64,000 bases of DNA from Pinguiococcus pyrenoidosus (lineage: Eukaryota; Sar; Pinguiophyceae; Pinguiochrysidales; Pinguiochrysidaceae): assembly GCA_019677205.1 (NCBI GenBank), contig JAAMXY010000262.1:62001-126000 (forward strand), written 5' to 3'. The position numbers and the translations under genes are program-made. A model generated the notes under the pieces. It was not told the origin of the DNA, ran no database searches, and saw nothing but the letters and a program-made list of their open reading frames with translations. Positions 53,025 to 62,550 of the stretch are shown here, piece after piece. How positions within the stretch are numbered: position 1 is the first letter of the stretch; every line of letters starts with the position of its first letter.

Positions 53025-56000
53025 GCCAAGGAACTTGCCACTTTGCCGCATGCGGTCCTCAAAGTCGGAGACGAGCGCAGCGCAGACGTCCCGCGCGAGA
53101 TCCAGGAACTGCAGCGCCTCTTGATCCGTGCTCAGGCGCTGCTGGTTGTAGTCCAGAGCATCGCGCAGCGCTCGGATGCTCAGGTTCTCTCGTTGCAAGA
53201 CGGTGCGCTCGAGGCTTGTCAAAGTGTCCGAACTCACGTGCAGCGATTGCGGAGACCCACTCTCCGCCGCGCCTCGCAGTTTCGATAAATAAACGTTCGG
53301 CGACAGGCCGCTCGTGGCCGGTGGCGTCTTGATCTGGCAGCAGGGCGAAATTGCGATAGCTGTCGGTTAGGGCAGCCGCTACTGGGGAAAGACCGAGGTG
53401 CAAGCAACGCCTTACCGATGCCGGGGCAAAGTTGAACAGATGGCACAGCGCCACGGAGGGGAGTAAGCTCCGCAGTTGAGGATTCGCGATGACAATCGAC
53501 GGCTCGGGAAGCTCCTCATCCGCATCTTCGCCGTTGCCAAGGCCCCGCACAAGGACGCTCTTGAACGCCTTGAGCTGCAGGAATGGCCACCCCACCGCCT
53601 CGGGGTCCTCCACGAGGCCGCAGTCCACGACCGCAGAGATCACGTCCTGGAGATCGCTCACCATCTGCATCGCTCCATTCTGCCCATGCAGCTTGGTGAG
53701 TGCAACGTTCTCGGCGAGCGCGAGGAACAAATCCTGCGCGAGGGCTTGCTTGAATTCCCGAACAACGCTTGCGTATGCCGGCAGCCTGCTGACGTAGCTT
53801 CTCATGATGCCCGAGAGAGCCGCGCGGAACTTCCTCGCAAACGTGGACGCGCTTGCTGACGCGGACGAGGGCACGTCTCCGTAGCGCTCCCCATGCATCA
53901 AGGCGAGGACGCTTAGGAGCTCCGCCATGATCGCGCTTCTCAGATCTTTCAAGACCCCCGCCTCGGCGACCTGCTCCAGGTCGAGCGCAGCTTTGCCCGC
54001 GCATTCCCGCACGTTCTGGAGGGCTTCGTCGCTCCCAGGCCCCTCGATCTGCACTTGCGGCGAGAGCGCTCGCAGCTCCTTCGCACAGGCACACAGCAGC
54101 TTCACCAGCGCAAGGTTGTGCGCGACTTCCGTCGTGACAGCGTACATCTCGTCGGCGCGGCTACCGTCCGGATCCCCTTTGCTCGCTGCGCTGCTGCGGC
54201 GTGCGAGCTGCCGTGCCCGTGGTGTGTCCAGGCACAGCGCCTGCGCGCGAATGCAAAAAAGACGCACGCTCCTGCCGACGCAGTGCACAGCCAGGGTTTT
54301 AAAGGTGGCGGCCTCGGGATGGGCGCCCAGAGGTCCCCTCGGGCCGATTTCCGCGCGAACCGCCTTCAAGAACGCGTTCAGATCGTGGTTCGAGGGGACG
54401 ATGGCCGCGTACCCTTCCTGATTTGGAAACATCTCCTCGATGGGACCGGCGCAGCGCTCAAACGCGTGGTTCAAGAACCCATCCCTGAGCGAGTTCAGGA
54501 CTTTCTCGACATCATCTTCCAGCGGCTGCTTCGCCAGCGCCCCTCCCTCTTTCCCCTCCGTTCGCGGGGCTTCACAGGACCCTGCCGCTGCCTGGGACTC
54601 TCGGGGCCGCAGGATGGCGTCCAGGAAAGCGCTGCCGCCGAGAATCCCCTCGTGTGCCTTCTCAGGCTCCTCTTCCCTCAGCGTCTCGCCGAAGCTGGAC
54701 TTGATTCGCTCTCCGGTTTCCCGCGCGATGCGCCGAAGGATTGGATAGGCCTTCAGCAGCCGGCGATACGCCTTGGGCTTCGACGCGACGCCCTTCACGG
54801 TGCCCCGAACGACCTCGTCCAACGCGTAGATCGCCTGCGCCCAGAAGAGCGAGAAAATGGGCGGCAGCGGATTGGGCGAGGCGCTCGTCGGAGGAACGTG
54901 CACGGCCGGATCCGCGTTCTCCAGCAGGTACTTGAGGAAGTTCTCATGCGTCGTGGGATCTCGCTTAAGAGCGCACACGCGATACAGATTCCAGCTTCTC
55001 ATGCTTTGTGCAAACAAGGCCTCCCCCCAAGTCTCCGCGATCTCCGCCAGGTCGGTCTGATGCTGGTGGGCCGCGTCTTCGTTCCCATGTGCCTTGGACG
55101 GGGTGTCACCGCTGCTCTGCTTGGCCGCTCCCGTGGCGTTGAGGAGCATGGCGTCGTCCAGGGCCCGCTGCGTGGCCACCCGCACGGCGTCCGTGGAGCG
55201 CGTCAGCAGCGTGTGGATGACCTCCGTCAGGCAGCGCAGATTGAAGAACACCTGCAGCGCCCCTCCTATCTGCGTGAGCGTCTGCATCTCCAGGCCGCTC
55301 TCCAACAGTCGTCCGGCGCTCAGGCGCGTCTTCCGCGACCGCTGGAGGACCTGATCTCTGGCCGCCTCGACCACGTCGATGTCGGCCAGCACCGGGTCGC
55401 GAAGCGAGCTTTCCAGGGTGCGCAAGGTCGCCGCTGCGTCCACGAGCGCATGGACGGTCGCTGAGCCACTCTCCGCGGGAGGCTGCCCATTCTCATCCGC
55501 CGTCTCGTCGAGACGGAGCTTGCGAAGGGCGGCGAGGAAGCGGTGGACTCTCTTGAGAACCGTGCTGGCACTGTGCACGCGGTTGAGGCGATCGCAGAAG
55601 CGCGTCAGCTCGTCGAAATCCGCCTGCAGCCCCGCCTGCAGCTTGTTGGTCTTCGTGCTCACGGTGGACACGCCCAGGTGCAGCGCGGCCGCCCGAGTGC
55701 TCAAGTTGCCCACGCCGGTCACGTTGCTGAGCAGCGCCTCGCGGTGCTGCTTCACATGGCTTCGGACGCCGATCTCCAGCGTCTCCTTCTGCTGTCTCAG
55801 CCTCTCTAGCAGACGCTCTAGACTACCTGCGCTTCTCAGCACCTCCGACGCGCCGAAGTCGGAAATCGGAACGCTACTAGGCGACGCCGGCGTCTCGGAT
55901 CCATTTGTCTATGCAGGGATTTTCCGAGAACAAATGAGCGAATTGTTCGGGTAACTTGGGTTCAAGGCGCTTTCAACGCTTTCAACGCGTACTCAATAGA

Positions 56001-56196
56001 GGGAGAAAAGGTTTGTGGAGGAAAAGAATGGGATCATATGTGCAGAAAAGCGCGGGAAAGTGCGGAAAAGAGGGGAGATCACCTGCGACTCCAATAGATA
56101 GCGAGCGAAGGCCGCGGCGTCAAAGTGCTCGGACAGAAAGGGCTTGGTGATCGGGTCCGCGTAGAGGAGCTGGAGCACTTCGCGCGCCTCCGACAT
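53004..56196 (-). CDS. COG5: COG complex subunit 5 (Golgi tether, lobe B)
   Basis: Three exons, 56196-56083, 55842-53416 and 53333-53004; 956 residues. COG5 pairs with COG7 in lobe B of the Golgi tethering complex. Exon 1 encodes the typical start (LYADPITKPFLSEHFDAAAF). Exon 2 opens with the conserved coiled coil (GSLERLLERLRQQKETLEIG... HREALLSNVTGVGNLSTR) that assembles with the other lobe-B subunits, then a long alpha-helical body. The third exon is found by a clear GTAAGG donor at 53415 and a CCAG acceptor. It gives a helical end (SSDTLTSLERTVLQRENLSI...) that the uninterrupted frame would miss. The last codons and the stop lie in a 23-bp tandem repeat. Length is slightly above the usual ~830. 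Cytosolic Golgi face. Confidence 0.85.
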
Positions 56197-56520
56197 GGCG
56201 AGACGGCGGAGAGGCCGCGGAACGCCGCAGGAGAGGACTTAAGAGAGCGCCGCGGACAGAGCTGAGAGACAGAGACGAAGAATCCAAACAGTGCTTCTTG
56301 TTGTTTTCATCTCTCCGCCGAGGAGCAGTTGCTCCATCTGTCACGATTCCGTTGCCCGCGCTGTTCTTTCCATCACTGAGCGCACTTCAACGTTCTTGTT
56401 TCTAGCGTTCCGCGGAGAAGTTGATTTTCGCGCCAAAATCTTCGGCTTTGAAACGCTTTTTTCAGCGTTTCTGCGCCGTTTCCCCCTTTCAATCTTGTTA
56501 AGTTGAGGATTGGCGAGAGG
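56197..56520. promoter_or_regulatory. Divergent promoter COG5 / small TM protein, E2F-like site
   Basis: This 324-bp gap separates two start codons. It contains TTTTCGCGCCAAAA at 56425-56438, a near-perfect E2F-type element, about 85 bp upstream of the plus-strand ATG. Such sites drive cell-cycle-timed genes in plants, algae and animals. Function here is inferred from the word alone. Confidence 0.4.
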
Positions 56521-57553
56521 ATGCGGCCAGTATTTTTGCTGCTGGTGTTCACATACGGTGCCTCACCGGCGGCGTCGCTGCGGCGGCGACCCCCGGCGCC
56601 GCCTTCGCGCCCGAATGCGCTGCACAGCACCGCAGATGCGCAGTGGAACACTCTGGAGGACTATTGTCTAGTAGATGCAGTGGAGAGGTGCGTCTCACCA
56701 GCAGAGGCATTCTGTGATGAAGCGCATTTCGTGCGTTCTTCACCAAGGTTGACAAGGCGTTTGCGCCGCTGGAGATGGATGTTTTGTGCCGATGTGAACG
56801 GAAATCGACCGAAATTCGCAGAGAACTCTCTTGAGACACTCATCCGAGTCGAAGAAGTGCTGTCGAGAACCTCATGAAACCTTTGTGGCACTTCGACTCT
56901 TCAGCATAGTAACCAAGAGAGCCTCTCCCAGTGCAAAGATACGGCGGATCTAACGACTTTGGCTTGGTCGATCTAGATTCACCTTGAGCAATGGGAGAAG
57001 TGTGCTGTGGCGCCAGATGCATCGACGCGTGCCCGAGCTGGCCATCTTCCCGCTGGAACATCTCCAGGTGCGCCACGCGCAGCTGCGGCCTGGCAAGGTG
57101 GACGAGGAGCTGTTGCCTCTCCTGGACTCCTGGGCACACGTCGGTGGAGGCACCTACGCTGGCAGCGTGTACGGCTTGGCCGGTGTCCAGGACGGAACCA
57201 GCATCCTGACACCGCCGGTGGAGCCCGTCGACCGCTGCATTCTCGAGGGATATCTTTGCACCTCCGCCGGTGGAACCCACGTTGTATACGAGCTGGGAGA
57301 CATGGCGGATGACGGCGTCTCGGGCGCGGAAGGAGGACTGGTCACTAGAGCAAATGCTAGACGTAAGTGCCATGTCCACATGCTGCGAGAAAGAGGTCGA
57401 TGGACGTGGCAGGACCTCTGATGTTCCACCTTCTTCTGCTCCGCAGAAATGGGCGCGCAGACGTTGGCGTTGGCGTCGGTCATTGGGGCCACGGGAATCG
57501 GTCTCTGGGCGGCTTGGGGCCATCACCTCGGCGTGCACATCTTCGTGGTGTAG
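56521..57553 (+). CDS. Small protein with signal peptide and C-terminal TM
   Basis: Three exons, 56521-56687, 56989-57362 and 57447-57553; 215 residues. The first ATG (56521) starts a signal peptide (MRPVFLLLVFTYGASPAAS) followed by an Arg/Pro/Ser-rich segment, which could be a bipartite plastid leader or simply a secretory signal. The middle (~50-180) is a compact domain I cannot name: LEDYCLVDAVE, SVLWRQMHRRVPELAIFPLE, HVGGGTYAGSVYGLAGVQDG, CTSAGGTHVVYELGDM. The last ~35 residues form one hydrophobic helix (LALASVIGATGIGLWAAWG) ending in HHLGVHIFVV. Each splice keeps frame, and the coding region would be broken without them. The gene is divergent from COG5 and may use the E2F-like site at 56425. 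Confidence 0.65.
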
Positions 57554-57955
57554 GATGGCCTTTCCCATCGGGCGGGGGGGGAGGCATTGCGACTAGATGG
57601 CTTGCGGATGCGGCTTGGATCACCGAAGCAAGAACCAACTACGCCGCCTCTGCCACCGCGCCAGTCTTCGCGTGTCCGTGTCGCTCCGTTTGCTTCTTCG
57701 ATTGCCCACCCTTTTTTCCTTCTGGCGGTCTCCTCCTGCACTTGCGCTTGAGGTTAACTTCCTTGCAGAGAGGCCACCCCAAAGAGACGCCAAATGCGGC
57801 AGCAAAACGCGTCGTGCATGGTCGCTCCTCCGTCCTCCTTCCCCCTTCTTGCGCCATATCGATCCTTCACGACGATTCCCAAACCCCAAACCCCGAAGCC
57901 CAAAAGAAGAGGGCCAGAGGACCCAACGCGCGTCCTGTGAGATGCACAGCAGACC
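57554..57955. other. 402-bp spacer, no gene seen
   Basis: This lies between two plus-strand genes and should hold the 3' end of the first and the promoter of the second. A pyrimidine-rich stretch (CTCCTCCGTCCTCCTTCCCC) lies about 120 bp before the next ATG. No coding frame is supported. Confidence 0.5.
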
Positions 57956-59458
57956 ATGGTGCTCATACCGCAGTCTACGCTCAAGGTGCTCTCGGCCTTC
58001 CTCTTGGGCGCCATTGGCGGCATGCTCGGCTCGTGGTTCGCCTTGGAGATCGTGGGGGAACTGGGTCTCCAACGGAACGACGAAGACATTCCCCCCGATC
58101 CAAGTCGCGGATGCGAGCGCTGCCGCTGCCCTGGCAACGACGACGACGTGGCCGGTCCAACGACGTTGCTTGCCAAGGAGCAGCTGGGCGACACGAGCTT
58201 CTTCGGCGTTCACCAAGTTGGCAGGAGGCGTGTGGTGAACTCCGTCAACCCCAGCCATCACGTGAGCGTCTCCAACGGCCCGGCGCCGGCGGCGGCGCTG
58301 CTCTTCACGCACCAGGCGCTCAGCGAGGAAGATGCCACTGGCATTGGCAACTGCCACGAGGTGGACGTTGTGCAGCCGGAGCTCAAGGGCAGCAGCTGCG
58401 TGCTGGTGACGGAAGTGATCTCCAAGCATCCGCCGTTCCTGACGATCCGCACAGCTCGCGGCGAGGAGCAGGGCGGCACGCAGGCCAAGCTGCCCTTCGT
58501 CCCGGTGGCCCGAGTGCGAGACGCGGGCGACGCGCTCGACAGGGCTCTTCACCAGATCCTCAACGTGGATCAAACGGTGATTGAAGCCACCACGAGAACA
58601 TTGAGCGAGCGGCTTGCGGAGTACTTGCTGACGCGCTTGTTGGACCAGATGGGCAAGGAAGATGAAGGCTGGGCGAAGAAGTTGAAAGCCAGCGCAACCA
58701 AGGGCTCCGGGTGGGTGGTGGTGTCGCCGGTGGCGACGCTGGCCGATGCTGAGAAGCTTGCAATAAGCGTCTGCCGCGCCGGCTCCGATGGATCTGCTGC
58801 GCCGTCGCGAGACACTGTTCTCCTCGCCTGGAGCTCCGAGACGGGAGGCGCTGGCCAGGAACGCCTGCTCCAGCAGCTTGGGCAAGCCGGCACGGGATCC
58901 GTCTTGGTGGACCCCATCCATGGAATATCCCGCAACGAGCTGACGAGCATCGTTGCGCGCCGGGCGCAGGAGATTTCTCCCCGTCCTGTTGACGCGTCCC
59001 TTCTTCGTCCTTTGGTCGACAGAGCCTTGCAGGCCACACTACGCCTCTTGGCGTTCTCCATCCCGATGCGACTGGGTTTCAACACGGCTGTCGTCGACCC
59101 GCTGGTCACGTTCAAGCGGAAGGCATCCGACTTCCTCGAGAAGGAGACGTGGGCCCGGCCCAACGAGCCTGGGCAGGTTCCTTCCGCAGAGATGGCCATT
59201 CGCTCCTTTGACTTGAATGGCCAAGAGCAGGTCGTTGTGATCGCCAAGAACACGGGCACAACGCGCATGGCCGCGAAGGAGATTCTTCACGCCATCGAAC
59301 TGTTTCTGCGGTGGGGTGCGCCCGACCAAGGATTCTACTTCACGCTGGCACAGCTTCTCCAAGATCTCGGGCAGCGAACCGACACGCGGATTCGGGTACT
59401 GGAAGAGTCCGACGCCTTCAGGACCGTGGATACTGCGTCACACAAGTGCAAAGCTTGA
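57956..59458 (+). CDS. Unknown 500-residue protein with N-terminal TM helix
   Basis: Single exon, 500 residues; the ATG at 57956 is in CCATGG context. A hydrophobic segment at ~7-32 (LKVLSAFLLGAIGGMLGSWF) may be a signal anchor. A Cys-containing acidic segment (CERCRCPG) follows. From ~100 the sequence is well-mixed globular: HVSVSNGPAPAAALLFTHQA, a region with LTSIVARRAQEISPRPVDAS, then RLGFNTAVVDPLVTFKRKAS and a helical C-terminus. Codon use is like its neighbours, so I take it as a real gene, but I recognise no family or catalytic motif. If the first helix is a signal anchor, the bulk is lumenal; the two CxxC-like cysteines near residue 55 would then sit close to the membrane. It faces transketolase tail to tail. 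Confidence 0.65.
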   Translation: MVLIPQSTLKVLSAFLLGAIGGMLGSWFALEIVGELGLQRNDEDIPPDPSRGCERCRCPGNDDDVAGPTTLLAKEQLGDTSFFGVHQVGRRRVVNSVNPSHHVSVSNGPAPAAALLFTHQALSEEDATGIGNCHEVDVVQPELKGSSCVLVTEVISKHPPFLTIRTARGEEQGGTQAKLPFVPVARVRDAGDALDRALHQILNVDQTVIEATTRTLSERLAEYLLTRLLDQMGKEDEGWAKKLKASATKGSGWVVVSPVATLADAEKLAISVCRAGSDGSAAPSRDTVLLAWSSETGGAGQERLLQQLGQAGTGSVLVDPIHGISRNELTSIVARRAQEISPRPVDASLLRPLVDRALQATLRLLAFSIPMRLGFNTAVVDPLVTFKRKASDFLEKETWARPNEPGQVPSAEMAIRSFDLNGQEQVVVIAKNTGTTRMAAKEILHAIELFLRWGAPDQGFYFTLAQLLQDLGQRTDTRIRVLEESDAFRTVDTASHKCKA

Positions 59459-59682
59459 TTGGGCTTGGCAGGCCATGGCCAGCCAGAAAGCGAGAGACAC
59501 GAAGAAGAAGGAGAAGAAGATGAAGAGGAAGAAGAAGATACGACGAAAAGAAGCATTCCCGACGGTGTTTACTTTCTACGAGGTATCCATTCTGAATTGG
59601 ACGCAATCCCTTCAAGAGCGATCACCACACCACACGATCTGGGGCGCAAACTCCACTCGTCATCGCTCGGTCCACGGCATCG

Positions 59683-61898
59683 CTACGGATCCGGCGTCGG
59701 GATCGCCCCCGGCATCTTCACGAGGCACGGAGCTTCACCGCCGCCGTAGAACTCATGGAGCTTCTTGGCGTGGTTGACCACGTTGTCCACGGTGAAGCCG
59801 AACGCCGTGGCACAGTCTGCGCCCTTGCCACTCGCGCCCCAGCGCGTCATGCACAGCTGAGAATGGGAGTACTTGGCCCACCCGTGCGGGCCAGCGGCCT
59901 CCACCGCCATGATGGGCACGCCCTCCTTGAAGACGCTGAGCTTGTACTCGAGCGGCTGCGCATCGAAGAGGCTCGTGCAGGGCATGCTCACGACACGAAC
60001 GCGCAGGCCGCCGTTCGCCGCCTCGCGCATGGCCTCGGCCGCCTCCACGCACAGGCTGACCTCCGAGCCGCTGCCGACGAGGATGACCTGTGGATCGTCT
60101 TCGGCCACCACCACGTAGCCTCCCTTGAGCACGGCCTCGGGGCTGGAGCCCGCGAGGTGAGGCACGCCCTGGCGGGTGAGCGCCAGGACCGTGGGGGTGG
60201 TCGTGGTCGACAAGGCGGCCATGTAGGCACCGGACACTTCGTTGCCGTCCGCGGGGCGGATCACCTGCATGTTGGGCATGGAGCGGCAGGTCTCGAGCAT
60301 CTCCACGGGCTGGTGCGTCGGGCCGTCCTCGCCGAGCAAGATCGAGTCGTGGGTGGCGATGAAGAGCAGCGGGAACTTCGACAGGGCGGTCACGCGCACG
60401 GCGCCAAGCGCGTAGCCGATGAAGTTGAGGAAGGTGGCGCAGAACGGACGAATCCCGCCGTACGCGGCGATGCCGTTGCAGACCGTGGTCATGCCGTGCT
60501 CTCGGACGCCGAAGCGCAGATAGCGGCCCATCGGCGTGCTCTTCTGGAAGTCCCCGCCGATCTTCTGGAAGTCGGCGGTGCCATTGGACGGCGTGAGGTC
60601 CGCGGAGCCACCGACGAGATCCGCCATGTGGCTTGCAAGCTTGGACAGGCACACTCCGCTCAGCTTGCGCGTGGCCGTCTTGGGATCTCCGGGCTTGTAC
60701 GTCGGGAGGATGCTTTGCCACCCCGGCTTGAGCTGCCCCGCCATGCGGCGGTTGTACTCGGCCGCAAGCTCCGGATGCTCCTTCGTGTACCGCTCGAACA
60801 GGGCGGACCACTCCGTGCGGGTCGCCTCCGCACGGGCCCGGACGCTGGCGAAGCGATCTTCCACTTCGCTCTCCACCGCGAAGTGCTGGTCGGGGTTGAA
60901 GCCGAACTTCGACTTCCAGGCCGCGACGTTCTCCACGCCAAGGGGAGATCCATGGGACTTTTCGCTGCCTTCCAGGGCGCTGCCGAAGCCGATCCTGGTC
61001 TTGATCTTGATGATGCTGGGCTTGTCGTCGACGGCCTTGGCCGCCTCGATCGCTGCGTGCAGCGCGGCGAGATCGTTGCCGTCGGAGACGGACTGGACGT
61101 GCCAGCCGTAGGCGGTGTAGCGCATCCCGACGTCCTCGGTGAAGGACAGCGACGTGTCTCCGTCGATGGTGATGGCGTTGTCGTCGTAGAGCACGATGAG
61201 CTTGCCGAGGCCCAGGTGGCCAGCGAGGGAGCTGGCTTCGGAAGAGACGCCTTCCTGCAAGCAGCCGTCCCCGCAGATGACCCAGGTGTAGTTGTCCACG
61301 ATGTCGAAGCCCGGCTTGTTGAACACGGACGCGAGATGGCGCTCGGCGACGGCCATGCCAACGGCCTGGGAAATGCCCTGGCCAAGGGGACCGGTGCAGA
61401 CTTCGACTCCCGGCGTGAGCTGCAGAAGCACGCAGAAGGGCCGAGCCTCGCGTGAGCAAAGCCACGCCGGATCGCGCGAGCAGATCGAGCACTTACGTGG
61501 TTCTCCGGGTGGCCAGGGGTGACGCTGCCGACCTGGCGGAAGCCCTTGAGGTCGTCCACCGTGAGACCGTAGCCGCTGAGGAAGAGCATGGCGTACTGAA
61601 GCGCGCACGCATGCCCGTTGCTGAGCACAAAGCGATCACGCGCCGTCCAGTGCGGATGCGACGGAGAGTAGCGCATGAAGTCCTTCCAAAGGAGGTACGC
61701 AAAGGGCGCGCAGCCCAAGGGCGCGCCGGGGTGGCCCGAGTTGGCCGCCTGAACCATGTCGATACTCAGAGTACGGATTGTGTTGACGCATCGCGTATCC
61801 AGCGCGTCAAACTCCGCCTCGGCCGCCGCGCTCTTGGCGCGCTTGCTCGCAGGATGGGCGCCGGAGCCATTCGCGGCTCGCTTCGTGGTCTTGCTCAT
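59683..61898 (-). CDS. TKT: Transketolase, probably cytosolic
   Basis: Two exons, 61898-61497 and 61419-59683; 712 residues. Thiamine-diphosphate enzyme moving two-carbon units between sugar phosphates in the pentose phosphate pathway (and Calvin cycle when plastid-located). Visible features: [10 protein letters not shown] (~51-60), [16 protein letters not shown] restored to [15 protein letters not shown] by the splice, the diphosphate-binding [12 protein letters not shown]...N-stretch ([11 protein letters not shown]), and the C-terminal half with GVREHGM and [24 protein letters not shown]. The N-terminus ([20 protein letters not shown]) is Lys/Ser-rich with no hydrophobic signal peptide, so a complex-plastid location is unlikely. 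The cytosol fits best; the basic cluster could act in nuclear entry. Length is typical (~660-700) plus this extension. Confidence 0.95.
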
Positions 61899-62550
61899 GC
61901 TGCTTTACACGCGCGCGCGCAGTCAATTCACTCAGGCGTCGGCGCCGGGCTTCGGAAGGCGCGAAACAGCGAGGCGGGAGCAGTTCAGGCAACTAAGGTG
62001 CGCTTGCGTGACCTGTATCAGACGCGAATTGAGGCACTTGCCGAAGGCTTGAGAGAGTTCGTCACTCTTCGGCTGCGCGAATACAGCGAGTGCAGCAACC
62101 GAAGCTCAACGCAGCGAGGCTCGGATTGGCCCGATCTTGGATCTTTGGGTACCTTGGTCCCGGTACTGGAGTCCCCGCCGCGCAAGTACGTACCTCCCAT
62201 GGCCGGGATCGAAACGGAACGGCGCGCAGCAACCCTTATGTCACGTAAACTGGCCTCGCGCGCGGACTTGCTCCCAATCAGCTCGCTCTGTTCCCAACGC
62301 AGCCCAATGGCGTGCGAGGGAGGCTGAAGTTGCTTCGTCGTCCACTTGGGCACTGCGCGCCATGCTGCGTCAGATGTGTCGCGCGCCGCGTCCGCCCAAA
62401 GCGTCCTTCGCGGCAGTTTCTCGGTGACAGCACGAAAGGGCACTGCTCAAATCTGCCTCGACGCGGGAAAAGAGCGGAAAAGTGGGGAGCAGCGCTGCTG
62501 GCGCGCGCATTCTGTTGCGGTGTACACTTCGAATCGCCGAGTGCCTTCGG
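61899..62550. promoter_or_regulatory. Divergent promoter transketolase / acidic protein
   Basis: This 652-bp gap separates the transketolase start (minus) from the ATG at 62551 (plus). It contains GGTACC/GTAC words around 62148-62195 (GGGTACCTTGGTCCCGGTAC, then AAGTACGTACC), a smaller version of the 34.5-kb block. No gene is supported. Confidence 0.5.

Noticed and set aside
53059-53415. Unspliced end of the COG5 frame
   Set aside because: A strong GTAAGG donor and CCAG acceptor give a better helical C-terminus in another frame; the read-through end is Arg/Ala/Pro-rich nonsense.
59755-61455. 566-codon plus-strand frame over transketolase
   Set aside because: Antisense shadow of a clear transketolase.
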